Positions 44,481 through 56,494 of a stretch of 64,000 nucleotides of DNA are shown in pieces. Position 1 is the stretch's first letter. Every line of letters starts with the position of its first letter. The notes under the pieces were generated by a model. It searched no databases. It was not told the DNA's origin and saw nothing but the letters and a program-made list of their open reading frames with translations. The position numbers and the translations under genes were made by a program. The stretch spans positions 17,356,271 to 17,420,270 of the forward strand of contig OZ234499.1 in assembly GCA_965153455.1 (NCBI GenBank), read 5' to 3'. Source of the DNA: Sphagnum compactum. Lineage: Eukaryota; Bryophyta; Sphagnopsida; Sphagnales.

Positions 44481-46100
44481 TGAAATAATATTTTGGTGTG
44501 GAAAAGAAAATAGGTACAAACAATTATGGTTAAACATGTGAACACAAACATCAAGATGTGTTGTCAAACAATTTCACAATTTGGTTTCATGAAGATTAAA
44601 TTGTTGAATGTCTTTTCGTCTTCCATAAAACCCAACACCCAAACTAAAATTATTTCAAGAAGTTTATTGTATTCACTCAACTTGCAATATGCCAAAATGG
44701 GGGAGTTGTCGATCTTCAATTGCAACCTAGAAATTGGGTTCTTATTAGAACATTCAACCATTATTGGTTTTGCGTATATGAATCATGGTTAGCCGAAAAT
44801 GCAACATCAAAATTTTCTTTGTTGAACCAATACCGGTATAAGCCATTCAATGACACGCATGAGCTCATGATTTAAAAATTTTCATTATAACTATGAAATC
44901 AAACTTTGGGTTGTTTTTTTGCATGCAAGTGTGACCTTGGATGCCATTGTAGGGTGTAAATTCTTTAAGGTGTACCAAAATCTTGTCACAACATCACACT
45001 TTTCTGTCTTTTTTGCCTAGTCATGTTTTACCATGCAAAAATGCATTTAGGGACGATTATGATGGAATTTAAAATTGTAATGGTTAAAATATAGTCCTTT
45101 TGAAATATTTGACAACTTTTAACTCATTATTTTTTATGGGGATCAAGATATAGGGTAAAAAAAGACTACAAAAAATACTAATCCCTTTTCGTTTTGTGTG
45201 GTACACCTTAAAGAATTTTCACCCTGTAATTGAATCATTTTAGTGAACTAGATAGCAAAATCCATTAACAAACCTTGTGTGCATGTTAAAATTCCGTTCA
45301 TTAATCTTTTTGCCAAGAATCTCTTGCAAATGTGCAAAATTAAATTAACACCTTAAAGGCAACTACTCATTGCAATAGTTGATTAAGGAATTGAAAGCAT
45401 CAAAAGCTAAATGTTTAAAGCAAAAATATGGATTAATGTACAACTTGAATAATTTAGCCTTTACAAATTTGACAACATCCACAAATTCAATAATGAACAC
45501 ATCTTGACATTACACAAACTTGATCAACATATGCTCCACCTTCAACATGGGTAAAAGGCAAGACAAACCAAGATTGAATTCAAGGTTAGTGAACAAAACT
45601 AGGTTCTTTAAACAACCTTGTTTTTTTGTCGAATCCAAGTTCATTTTCACAACGAGAGACTTGTATTTTAACATATCATGTTGCTTAGGGCTTAACATGC
45701 TAATCCAATGTGTTTTTATGTTCCTAAACAACTTTTGACCTTTAATAATGAGCTTAGTAGGAAGCATAGTAGGAAGTGTCTTTACAAGCTTAAAAAACTT
45801 TAAGCATTTTTTGGGGTTGTGAGCAAGAAACATGTATAATGCTTGCAACATTGTCTCAATGCATACTTTGGGAAACTGGTATCCAGTGCTACTCATCCTG
45901 AGCTACAATGTCTTTGATCTCCTCGGAAAAATGTTGACTTCTGTGTACATAACTAAGAGACAACTTTGATGAAACAATAATGATTGGGTTAGTTTTGTGT
46001 CTCATGCAATGCAAACTAGTGAAATAAGGAATTATATTATCTTTTGCTTGAACAATAATGCTTGTATGATGGCCTTGGACCATAGAATCACCATCACACC
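44480..46100 (-). pseudogene. hAT-like transposase fossil (DUF4371/ZNF862 type)
   Basis: Minus-strand pieces lie in order. QAKDNIIPYFTSLHCMRHKTN (45889-46083) matches a His-Cys-Met-x-His-(R/K)-Thr-Asn block. LQALYMFLAHNPKK, LVKTL, KLFRNIKTHWISML and NLEFNLGLSCLLPML (45510-45896) follow. After a gap, KLLEIILVWVLGFMEDEKTFNNLIFMK (44564-44761) resembles the C-terminal hAT dimerisation segment, with its usual GSVEDER-FS pattern altered to GFMEDEKTF. These blocks are typical of plant hAT-like transposases related to ZNF862-type proteins. The N-terminal part is missing, the frames are interrupted, and there is no sign of terminal repeats. It is inactive. Confidence 0.6.
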
Positions 46101-49100
46101 CTAAACATACCCATCAAAAGATGAACTCCTCTTCAACTAGACCTTTGAACTTGATTGAATTTTGCAAAATAATAACCATAATGTTTTCAATTGTTGCACC
46201 CATTTCAAATCATTGAAATGTTAATAAAAGTGGAGTGCAAACCCAAATTTTCATCATATAAACATGCATGCTTATCCATTTTTGGTTGTCAATCATTATC
46301 ACTTCATCTACATTCAAAGCAAAGAAAACACATTTTTGCACAACAATTATTGTGGTTTTCTTCTATTCCCCACCCACTATTGTTAGTTTAATGTTTTTTG
46401 AGTAGTTCTTCACATTTAACAACAAATATAGATTTCTAAGAACTTCATTTTTGTTCATTCGTTGACCATGGCTTAACAAATGAAAAATGCTTGAAAACTA
46501 AAATATTTTTTTTGGAACTTCTATGAACTGAAACTTGAACCAAATTAAGGACTAATTCATTGCCTCTACCCATATAAATCTCGTCATTTTGGTTATGAGT
46601 TGCATCCTTATGGTCAAACCATTCTCCAATAATAACATTAGTTGTGGCAACACCTGTTTTATAACAACCAACATGCTTTTAGAGGGTATCCAATTTAGGT
46701 GATAACAATTTCTCTTTCATTAAATTGTAAAATAGATGACAATGTGCCTCATTTGAAACATTAAACAAGTCTTAGTCCTTTAAAGATACCCCAAAATTCA
46801 ATCAATGCATGTCCACTATCAAATTTAATGTAAAACCTTCAAACATATTGATATTAATCACTGGATTTTGACAATTGAGTATGGGAATATGACAATTTGA
46901 ATATATGAAAATGTGATGTAGAATATAATTTTGATATTATCATTTTATATGGTATTATTAACTATTATTTAAATTTGAATAAACATCAACATAGACTTAA
47001 AAATGAAAATTCCCATAAATACAACAAACAAATACCATGATTAGAAGGAAATGGCCTATGTTTTTAATGTCTGGCATGTGTGAAAAGATTTTGTTGATAT
47101 GGAAGGTTCAAGTTTTTCATTGGTTTGATGATTATTGTGGCCATTTGAAATTTTGTAAAAGATTAAGATATGAAATTTATTGGGTTGAATTTGGGCCAAT
47201 CTAAATGAATTGTATACCAAAATCTCGAGAATACCTCACCATTTTTGGTCCACCTTAAAAGACCAAGAGCCAAATCCTTTAATTTACAAATAAATTGAAC
47301 TCAAAGGAATCATGTCATTCAAATGTCTTGGAAAACTCTAGACTTGTCATAGGTTTCTTGATAGATGGTTGATTTGAATTGAAATTACCATGCAAAGATG
47401 GATCAATGGTTGGAAAAGTGGAAAACCTTGAAGTTAAAGTGCACAAAGATGGACTAGTGCTAGGAATTGAAATGTTAAAACCCAACCTTACACAAAAAGC
47501 CTAAACTTGAAATTGGGTTGTTGTGATGAAGGCACCTTATAACAAGTAAGATTGATTGAACTCTAGGAGACAAAAAACACACACAAAACTTAGGAGAAGA
47601 GTGGCCACTATGTGGAGACTTGGAAAATTGTAACTTGCAGCTGTAGATTCAGGAACATCAAATAATGCTTTACATTATATTGTGCTTGACAATTCGTACC
47701 ATCTAGATTTTGCAACCTAAACACCTCAAGAAGCAAATTGGATCAATCTTGGTTGTAGCTAAAGTAAGTTGTACCCAATTATTTATAACTTGCATTTACC
47801 ACTAAAGCTTAGCAACTTGCACACTACAAGACCATCACAGTTTGCCAAGAGCTACTTTCAAAACAATATCAAATCATTAAGAAAACATTCACACAAAAGA
47901 ATGCAATATTGAACGGACATAAAATTTACAAGTTGCATTTAAAGCTGAATTGTAATGTACATTGGTCTTTGATTCTTTAGTAAGGCTTACCCTAAATTGT
48001 CATTAAAGCTTGTCATTGAAAGAACACGTACTATACAAAACCTTGAAAGCTTGAATGCACAACACATATTTTTATGAAAGGAATACATTATGTAGTTGAA
48101 AAATGAAAGAAAGAGATTAGTTCTTTGAGCAAACTTACATGATGCATCATTGATATTTGGCGAATCCAGTGACCCACAAGATTGTGATGGAGGTGAATCT
48201 CTTATTCTCATAGTGTGTTGTTTGCGAAAATGGATCTCTCCTTTCTCAGCATATGGCAATACAACAGTTGTAGCTTTGTGGTTTTGGCAACTAAGGGTGA
48301 TGGGGCTTCTAGCTTGGGGGAAGATCCGGCTACCACGTGTGGGGTCAGGGGAGTTTATGGGTGACCAAAGGAAAAATAAGTTAATAAATCCTAAAGGGCC
48401 TTTGGCAGCCCCTTTTTCCTTGTTGAGAACTAACGAGAAATCACCAGAAGAAAAAGAGTTGATTCAGACCTATATGTTATTCATTTCTTGTGGTACCAAT
48501 AATGTCTTTTGATGGATATTTAAAATCAAAATATTGTAACAACCACCTTGCCCTTTGACATGGTGACCTTAATTAGGGCATTTTCATTGTGTTTGCCACT
48601 GTTGTTTTCCATCTTGTAACTACCTCACTTTTTTTCCTTACTCACCAATGTGGATATGAAGAAACAAATTAATCTTTTCATGTTAACAAGTTAATTCTTT
48701 TCATGTCCATGAAATGTATACTAATTTAGTTTAAATTTGACATTGACATAAATAATGATGAATTATGAAAGACCATATGAAAACATAAGAAAAAAAAAGT
48801 TTATCGTCACTGACCGTATGTAGCAAGTTACAACATGGAGCCCAAATTATTTAGATAACTAGAATGGAAATGGACTGAAATTGTTGCCATGTAGGTTCTG
48901 AAGTACTCGGAATTGTTGGATTGATGATGGCAAGTTGATTGGCAAAAATCAATCCTACTTATGACATTCAAGTTTATTAAGGTCATGATGAATTGTTTAG
49001 GGTTCAATGGACAACAAGGGATGTTTCTAACGTGGACTGCTGTGTGGATAATAAAAAATTTGGGTTATTATTTTACAAACCGTGTCAATGTCACCCCTGC

Positions 49101-49830
49101 TACTTAAATTTCTTGGGGGGGCAGCAAGGATGGGGATGTGGGGAATGGAGATTTTGGTGTTCCCAGTGTGTTCCAGTAAAATTCTCGATGGTTAAATCAA
49201 TTATGGCCTTTTTTTCCACAAAAATTCCTTGTATGTGTTGAAATCATATTTTTACAGCTACAAAAAATGATAAAATTCACCCCCAAAAAATATAAACAAC
49301 ATAAATATCAAAATATCCTTAAGAGTGCAAATGTCTAATTTTTCAACTAGGAGATCCAACATCTGGCTCATCACATAATGGCTCTATTCCGTTGGCAAGT
49401 TCAAACTAGCAATAGTGAGAATATATGCAAAGTGTTCCATGAAGTTCACAAGGAATGATCTCCTACTTCACAGTAGCACCTGATGAACATTCCCTCAACC
49501 AAATGAAAACTACATCCATAGTCTCTCCACTACTTGCAGAGCCAATGAACATTCAAACTGGGGGCATAACAAAAGTATCCTTGCAGAGAATGGACAAACT
49601 ATGTGATGATTTCACCACTTCATGTGATGAGACACAAATCAGTCTGAATTTGCAGATTGAATCATATGACATTTGTTCTTCTCAAAACTCAACACGAACA
49701 GAATAGGCTGAAAAGCTGGTCAGTTCTGTGGTTACCTGATTGTTGTTTAAGGACATGTGTGTAGAAGAAAGTGTTGCGGTTCTGGTTTGAAGCTGAACAT
49801 ATGCAAGATGTCCAGCCCCCAGGGGATGGA
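46101..49830. other. Gene-free stretch
   Basis: No recognised gene. The ORFs at 47987-48259 (minus) and 48150-48512 (plus) overlap each other and have no motif. The left LTR expected for the gypsy element at 49834 is not present here. Confidence 0.45.
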
Positions 49831-49833
49831 TAA

Positions 49834-50316
49834 CTGTTCTGGGGGCGAGACCATGTGGACGTCAATGACTGGGCAGAGAGGCTCACCATGGCAGCTGAAG
49901 TGCGAGATTTGAATGCAGATAAGCTCTTCAAGATTGCGAAGCTGAATCTGAGAGGTAGAGCCAAGGAGTGGTTCAAGAGGTTGCAACCAGCACCAGCCGA
50001 TTGGGTTGAGTTGAGGACTCTGATAGTGCAGAAGTATGGAGATGTGGATGCTGATGACATCAGGATGAAGCTCGATGCCATCAAGCAAGAACCCAAGGAG
50101 AGAGTTCAAAAATATTTTGAACGTCTCGACAAACTATTTCAAAGGGGAAGGATACAAGACGCTGAACAAAGGAGGAGGTTTTTGGCCAGGTTGAGGCCTG
50201 AAATTCAAAAATTATGTGTGGTAAGGACGTTTACTGACATTGAAGAGCTGGTGGGTGCTGCCAAGAGCTGGAGAGAGTATTGGGTGAGCTTGGAGAGACT
50301 CCATTCGAACCCCTAA
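49834..50316 (+). pseudogene. gag: gag (capsid region), gypsy element
   Basis: The open frame starts after a TAA at 49831 and reads GRDHVDVNDWAERL, LNLRGRAKEWFKRL, VQKYFERLDKLF and RRRFLARLRPEIQ. This is the retrotransposon gag/capsid pattern (W-ER, AK-WF--L, L-F--L-P). There is no clear start codon, so the N-terminus is missing or in another frame. Near 50262-50266 the frame slips: the reading of this ORF ends in a short unrelated tail at 50316, while the +2 frame continues sensibly into the next segment. A single lost base in a G-rich run explains this. Confidence 0.88.
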
Positions 50317-51479
50317 AGGAGGAACAAGAAGAGGGAGTTGCAGAGACAATGATGGAAAAGCACGTTATTGCTTTAAACAACACGCTTATTAATTTCTTGA
50401 AGGGGAATGTGCCGAATCCTGTCGCATCATCCTCTTCCACCATGTTTGGAGGGTGCCAGATCTGTAAGGGAGGAGACCATATAGCCACTACATGTCCGAG
50501 ATTGAATGAACCACGACCGAAATGCGCCAAATGTGGCATGTCTCATAGGACAGAGAATTGTGGGATAAAGTGTTCCTTCTGTTCAAGTTTAGGACACTCG
50601 GAGGACAGGTGTTGGAAGAAACCCAAGGATGGGAAGTCACATTCTGGAGCAGCAAACTTTCTGGAAGTATTGCTGAATAATGAGGAAGCAACTATGCAAC
50701 AACTCAACAAGTTGTGTGGAAATGAGAACATATTCTCATACACTCGAGTACCCAGGAGAAGAATGCATGTCGAAGTGGCACCAGCAGGCACTGTACCATC
50801 TCCTGAAGCTGCAGGAGAGGGCACAGGAGTGAATCGGGAGAACTCTGTCAGGTCGAAAATTCTGTCCCATTTCATTAAAGGAAAGATTTCACTGACACCC
50901 ATGGAGACAGTACTGATGATACCGGGAGAATTAGAACACCTTGAGAGTCTAGTGAAAGTGGCTAGAAGGAAGAAGGATGCAGAAGTGGCAAATAATCAGG
51001 TGTCTATGGTCTCAGCAGCTCCAACGCTTAGGCAAATCTGCATCAACAAAACACATAGGAGCAAGACACTCCACTTGTTGGTGGAAGTAACTAGCTATAT
51101 GGTGGAAGGACTTGTAGACACTGGAGCGTCTATGTCTGTCATGGCGGCTGCAGTAGTTAGAGAATTGGGTCTAATGCACTTGGTTTTTGGATCTGAGACT
51201 TACAAGACCACATCAGGCATCGTTACGCAGGCTCTAGGTCGAATTGATGAGGTACCGGTCAAGGCTGGAGGTGTACAGTGTACCATGACCTTCATGGTAG
51301 TGGACACGGACATCTATGATGTACTGCTTGGACTTGATTTTCTGATCAAAATTGGAGCAATCGTCGATGTGGAGCGGGGGTTGATCCAAATAAGGCACGA
51401 CCCAGGAACTAATGTGGAAGTATTGCCATTGACCATGGTGAATATGCTACAGAAAATGAACTCGAAGACTCTGATATGA
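50280..51479 (+). pseudogene. Zinc knuckles and aspartic protease, gypsy element
   Basis: Three CCHC-type knuckles follow each other: CQICKGGDHIATTC (C-x2-C-x4-H-x4-C), CAKCGMSHRTENC with one residue less, and CSFCSSLGHSEDRC. Together they should bind the element RNA. The retropepsin active site LVDTGAS lies at 51115-51135, and the second-strand block VLLGLDFL at about 51322-51345, as in gypsy proteases. The frame stops with TGA at 51477-51479 and continues in the same frame after it, so one base change (CGA to TGA is the simplest) split the polyprotein. Confidence 0.9.
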
Positions 51480-52724
51480 GACGTTGCTGCTGCTTTGGGA
51501 AACACACATCTCGATGGAAACTTGGACGCGGTTGTCAGGAAGCCATCTTTGTGCGACCACATTATGGCTGGACAAATGGATGCACTGGTATTAGGTTCAG
51601 ACTCTGATACAGATGATGATCGTGAAGGAGGGATTCAACTGGTGGAGCCAATTGATGACGAGACTGAATTCGGGAACACCGAACTTGAAGATTTGCTGTT
51701 GTTGGAGGGACCACAGCAAATTCTGCAGCTAATACTGCAAGAGCAAGCTGATGATTTCATGAAAGAGGAAATCACAGATGCTAACGACTATGCTGATTGG
51801 ATTGAGTGGGTTTCCGATGCAGAGCAGGGAAAACAGGCATTCTCTGAAGCTGCGAATTGTGCAGAAGTGCATGTACTACTACAAGTCCAGCAAATAGACA
51901 ATGGTGACTCTCACAACAGCTTCAAGGAGCAGTTGGCATTATCTGATAACCGTAAGATAAACTCGAGGTGGGAAAAGATTTGCCAGAAGATTCGAGTTGA
52001 TCAGAACCTGGATGAGGAGAAGCAGCAGCAACTCTGGGGAGTCTTAGAGTGGTATCAAGATGTGTTTGCTTGGAACAAAGGGGAACTAGGCTGTTGTACC
52101 GTTGGAGAACACTCCAAAGACACACAAGGATTTCCACCTTGCAAGGTAGCTCCTGGTCGATTATCATACTGGGAGGAGGCCGAGGTGAAGAGACAGATTG
52201 ATGTGTTGGTGGATTTCGGCAAGATGAGGCCTAGTAATTCTGAGTACGCCTATTGTGTCACCCTGCCCGTAAAAAGGGATGGGAGTAGGCGCTTCTATGG
52301 GGATTATCGACCACTCAATATGCAAACAATGTCGTCAGTTTTTAAAGAGTTGGGAGGCGAGTTCCTGAAGGTGTTTGTTGATGACCTCAATGTCCACAGC
52401 GAGAATTGGGAAGATCATCTGCAACATTTGGAAGCTGTACTCTCCAAGCTCAGGGAAGTAAACTTGAAGTTGAACCCAAGCAAATGTTGTTTTGCTGCTG
52501 AAAGTATCGTGTTCTTGGGTCATGTGGTCAGTAGGGAAGGTACTAAACCAGATCCTGGTAAAATTGATGCAGTGTTGCGTTTTCTAGAGCCGAAGACGGT
52601 TACCAACGTCATGTCCTTTCTGGGACTGACAGGGTACTACCGAGAGTATGTTCGAGGGTATTCAAGGTTGGCTGGTCCGTTGTTTGAGTTGACGAAGAAA
52701 GACGTTGCGTTTGTGTGGAATTAG
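51480..52724 (+). pseudogene. pol: Reverse transcriptase with internal deletion
   Basis: The first 180 codons are an acidic spacer. RT starts near LPVKRDGSRRFYGDYRPLN. Directly after RPLNMQT (52328) the sequence jumps to MSSVFKELGGEFLKVFVDDL. The stretch of roughly 80-90 residues that normally holds the first catalytic Asp, the Pro-Phe-Gly-Leu block and the template grip is absent, with the frame kept. The FVDD catalytic pair is present at about 52374-52385, followed by LNPSKC, FLGHVVS and SFLGLTGYYREYV thumb/connection motifs. A TAG at 52722-52724 ends the frame. With one of three metal-binding residues gone, the enzyme should be dead. Confidence 0.9.
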
Positions 52725-53258
52725 GATTGTCAACGGGCGTTTGATGCCTTGAAAAGAGCACTTGTCGATGCTCCCATACTGGTACGTCCTGACTTCAAAA
52801 GGCCATTTTGCCTTGATGTTGATTGGTCAACAAAAGGTGTTGGTGCCATCCTGTCGCAAAAGGAGGGTAGATTTGAGAAAGTAGTGGTTTATGCCAGCAA
52901 AGGTTTGATTGTGGCACAAAGAAAGTTCCACCCCATGGAAGGAAAGTGCTATGCATTGATCTGGGGCATCATGCATTTCAGACAATATCTGCACAGGAAC
53001 CATTTTACTTTGAGAACAGACCACAAGCCGCTTGAATGGTTGGCGACGGTGTCAGATGCACATGGCAGGAGAGGTAGGTGGATCGATATGCTGTAGGATT
53101 TCAGCTTCAAGATACTGCACCGACCAGGTTTGAAGCATACGAATGTAGATGCTTTGAGCAGAAATCCAGTGGGGCAGGCCACGGATGATGACGATTTTAG
53201 TGTAGAGTTCCAGGATATTGAGACCATACAAGATGACCCAACTGAGGCAACATAGAGG
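52725..53258 (+). pseudogene. RNase H region, gypsy element
   Basis: It continues the RT frame after the TAG. CLDVDWSTKGVGAILSQ carries the first acidic residue of a retroelement RNase H, and LRTDHKPLEWL a later one. HRPGLKHTNVDALSRNP is the usual end of the domain. At 52943-52945 the MEGKCYALIW block has Lys where the family has the catalytic Glu, which a G-to-A change would explain. TAG codons at 53094-53096 and 53253-53255 interrupt the same frame. Confidence 0.88.
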
Positions 53259-53954
53259 ATGTTTTCTGTTCAATATGGTCAGGATTTAGATTGGTTTGGA
53301 TTCAGGAGGCATTCAAGGGAACTCACGAAGCACCGCAGGTTTTGTTATGGCATCAACCATTGGCGTTGTTCAGAGGATCACCAACTGTTTATGCTTGATG
53401 TTGTAACTGAGACAAACCAGGTTGACGAGACTAACCCACGTATGGAAGTTGTGGAAGCAGCAGACGATGAAGATTTGGGACCCACTAATGGCAAGCAAGC
53501 TCTGAGGAAAGAAATGACTAGATACTATGATAAACAGCAACAACTGGAAATGGTGTTGGCTGCTCAGGAATTGTCGGAGTTTGGTGACCTCGAGTTCGGT
53601 CCTACAGAACCTGATGAAGAGGAAAACCGCGAAATGGATACAAGGAGCATTGACATCTGGAAAGATGCAACTTGTTTGGGGCTGTTGAAAGAAGGTATAC
53701 TACCAGACACAGTAGACCTTGAGGAGAGTAAGAGGGCTAGAAAGAGAGTAACCAATTATGGCATGAAGGGGGAGAGGATATACTTCAAGGGATTATATGT
53801 CCCCAAGCCAGAGGAACGAATGCCACTTGTTATTCAAATGCGTGAAGATCTGGGGCATATTGGAGAACAGAGGACATTGGCTGATATCTGTCGAAGGTAC
53901 TTGTGGCATAATCGGACAAAGGATGTCAGGACGGTTGTTAGAATGTGCCAGTAG
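53259..53954 (+). pseudogene. Integrase N-terminal region
   Basis: A long acidic linker is followed by the integrase zinc-binding block: GHIGEQRTLADICRRYLWH, then VRMC and, after a TAG at 53952-53954, CQL. The first His of the usual H-x3-H pair reads Arg (MREDLGH). The Cys pair is split by the stop codon. The region joins the target RNA/DNA complex in working elements. Confidence 0.85.
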
Positions 53955-54757
53955 TGCCAACTGGTGAGGAGCACGGGTAGCATCCGCTCTAAAGATGAGG
54001 ATATGAAAAGTATCCCTGAACTGTTTTATCGGGTTGCCCTGATACTGCAGGGCCATTACCTGAAACCAGGACGTGGAACAAATACATCCTTGTTGCTGTT
54101 GACCATTATTCAAAATGGTGTGAGGCAAGGGCTGTGGCTGATCATGGTGCCAAGATGGCAGCAAAATTCTTGGAAGATGATGTCATTTGTAGGTATGGAG
54201 TCCCCAAGTCTGTACTCACTAACAATGGTGGAGAATGGGTTGCAGAATTTGATGTTATGTGCAGGGACTACAGTATCCAACATCAGCGCACTGCACCCCA
54301 GTGGCCTCAATGTAATGGGATGGTAGAACGACTAATCAAACCGATCAAACATGGTATTACCATTCTGGCTGCAACACCAGAAAACGTGGAGTGTTGGGAC
54401 GAGCATCTGGCCAAAGTCATGTTTGGATACAGATGTGGGATCCAAGCTAGCACCAAGTTTTCACCCTTCATGATTTTGACTGGTCGCACACCACGTCTCA
54501 GGGCTGACAATTACCTACACGCTTTGACTGCTGTGACTGATGATCATGTTGATGTTGAAGTGGCTGCAGCACAATTTCTATAGAAAGTGAAGCTTATAGC
54601 AAGCATCCACAAAAATGTTTTGTTCAATGTGGAAGAAGCACAGAAGAAACAAAGTAAGACCCATGCTACCAGGAAAGGTAAGCATGCTTTTGAAAGTTTG
54701 GTTGCAGGTCTCGTAGGGATCTTCAGATCTATCACGTTCAACAAGATTGAATGAAGC
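53955..54757 (+). pseudogene. Integrase core and C-terminus
   Basis: The frame shifts near 54041-54045, exactly where the first catalytic Asp (D-x-x-G-P motif) should be; the +1 frame then reads GPLPETRTW and VAVDHYSKW. LTNNGGEW at 54215-54238 has Asn (54221-54223) in place of the second catalytic Asp. The third residue, Glu in GMVER (54326-54328), lies 35 codons later, so this was a D,D-35-E integrase. A TAG at 54581-54583 cuts the C-terminal part, which ends with a TGA before the polypurine tract. The enzyme cannot be active. Confidence 0.9.
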
Positions 54758-54777
54758 TAAGGGACTTAGCTTATTTT

Positions 54778-54790
54778 AAGAACGGAGGGG
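54778..54790 (+). other. Polypurine tract of the gypsy element
   Basis: AAGAACGGAGGGG lies just after the end of pol and just before the LTR, the expected plus-strand priming site. Confidence 0.8.
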
Positions 54791-54797
54791 TCACATA

Positions 54798-55988
54798 TGT
54801 GACCAAATAGCAGGTCACCACACTGGTGTGAACACAACATGTTTTTGAGGTTTGATTATGTTTTATTAGCCGTCATTATTTTTGCTGCGGGAATATCTCC
54901 ATTACTGCTGCATGGAATGCATGGGGAGGTTTCTCTCTGGGTGTGTGTGATATGAAGTATAGGAAGGAGGCGGTGCAAATGATGGTGAGGAGTGGAGTTG
55001 CATTGATGAGGGGAGGTGGAAGGAACGACGGCGGACAGAGTGGGAGGGAAGATGAAATAGCAGAGGAGGGAGCTTTGGAGGAGGAGACTAGCAGAGGAGT
55101 GGAGCTGGAAAAAAAAAAAAAGTTTTGGTCTTGCTTGGTGTGTAATGGGTAGTAGAATAGTGTCGAATGTGGTAGACGGAGTCAGAGATGCATAGACAGA
55201 TAGGTGTGAAGGTCTGTTTTGGGAAGAACTTGGCTGGTTGTTGAAATTCTCCGCTGCGCCAGCAACTTGGCCAAGTAGATGTGAATGCATTTACGAAAGG
55301 TTGGTGCCGAGGTATGATGAGGAACTGAGGGATCCGAGCCTTGAAATGGGGGGGGGAAGGGGCATATTGACGAGAGTGAGCATCTGGGATGGGGAACTTG
55401 GGTTGCAGTATCGTGCATTGGTGTTGTCAGCTGTTGTCCGAGTGAGTAACAGGGTGGGTTTTGAAACCAGAGGTCTGCTGATCGTCTTTGCATGAGAATC
55501 AATCCCTTTGAGAGGCACTAGCAAGCTTAGTTTCTGCTGTTCCGAATCATAGGTTTCAGAATGCATTTGGACCTGAGAGTGTCCGGGTCATAGGTTTTTC
55601 AGTCAAGAAGAGTGAAGTAAAGTTGCATTGTTGCATTCTGTGGGAAAACGGGTTAGAGGCTCAATGGATCGAGTGAGCACTGAGAGCTCTGACCTCAAAG
55701 GCTATACCTCAATAGGAGTCTGATCTTTGATGAATATCCTGGAGTCAAGAAGCTTGTACTCTCTGGCCGTTTTTGTGAATGCAAGGTGTGAGTTCTGGTT
55801 CTGCAATCAGCTCTGCCGAACTGTATGAGTATAAGCAGTGTCTGTTTAAAGATTCGCGAATGTATACAGGAATATTCTGTGACGAAGAATGAGAGAAAAG
55901 ATCAGGGGTTGTGGTTTGTCTCAGAATCTCAGAAAAACCAACTCTGTGTAGGCCATACAGGTCGTCAGGTTGGTTGTTTTGTCTTCCA
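54798..55988 (+). repeat. 3' LTR of the gypsy element
   Basis: A 1191-bp repeat that opens TGTGACCAAATAGC and closes GTCTTCCA. Likeness to the inverted LTR at 59109-60300 continues for about 12 bases beyond this CA, through CCCTCTTTTTTGG, so the true U5 end may be near 56000. The left border may likewise start at TCACATATGTGACC right after the polypurine tract. The small ORFs inside (for example 55825-56058) occur in both copies and are probably chance frames. Confidence 0.85.
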
Positions 55989-56029
55989 CCCTCTTTTTTG
56001 GTCACACCAGGTCTCAGTTTTTTTTCAAA

Positions 56030-56185
56030 ATTCATTGAGAACCGGTTCTTACTCTTGAGAGAACCTGAGAGTCAATTTTCAGCCTGGTTCTCCCCAAATG
56101 CGATACATGGTGATTCTCAATCTGAGAATCATACTGAAAACCGAGATGAAAACCAGGTCCTGTTGTGAGAACCTCACAACACTCA
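56030..56185. repeat. hAT-A-like repeat fragment beside the LTR
   Basis: A dense run of GAGAACC/GGTTCT words (TTGAGAACCGGTTCTTAC, CTGGTTCTCC, GATTCTCAATCTGAGAATC), ending GAGAACCTCACAACACT. It resembles the right halves at 16.3 and 60.9 kb. Confidence 0.5.
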
Positions 56186-56494
56186 TCCTAACTACTGATC
56201 TGGACCACCGGTTCCATCAAATTAAAAACTAGCTAAGACTGGAATTGGAGGCGATTCTTCAACAGGTATTATTACCAGAGAACACTACTTGGACCAACAT
56301 ATCAGGTAGAGGCGAGATAGATTTCCCCATTCACGCTGTGTACACAGAAAATATGCATATATCTATGTTATTAATTTGGAAGGAACTTTTTTTATGGTGT
56401 TTTTGAAATTGAAAGATTGATTGGGTTATATGTTCGTATTTAAAGGACTACTGAGATTTCCCCCATTGAGTTTGAAACATTAGACCGGTTGCAG

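Larger units (their letters stand above)
49834..56000 (+). mobile_element. Ty3/gypsy retrotransposon, inactive, lacking its 5' LTR
   Basis: This is a near-complete gag-pol in the order gag, zinc knuckles, protease, RT, RNase H, integrase, which is the Ty3/gypsy order, followed by a polypurine tract and a 3' LTR. The 5' LTR, primer site and gag N-terminus are missing at the left. The coding region is broken by one TGA, five TAGs, at least two 1-base frameshifts, an in-frame RT deletion and altered catalytic residues, so it cannot move on its own. A second LTR of this family, with its primer site, lies inverted at 59109-60300. Confidence 0.92.

Noticed and set aside
49689-50109. Minus-strand ORFs of 135 and 120 codons
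   Set aside because: They are antisense to the gag frame, which has clear retrotransposon motifs.
50231-50902. Minus-strand ORFs opposite the zinc-knuckle region
   Set aside because: Shadows of the gypsy polyprotein.
55825-56168. ORFs in the LTR, repeated at 59054-59272
   Set aside because: Both copies are LTR sequence; the frames have no domain and are open by chance.
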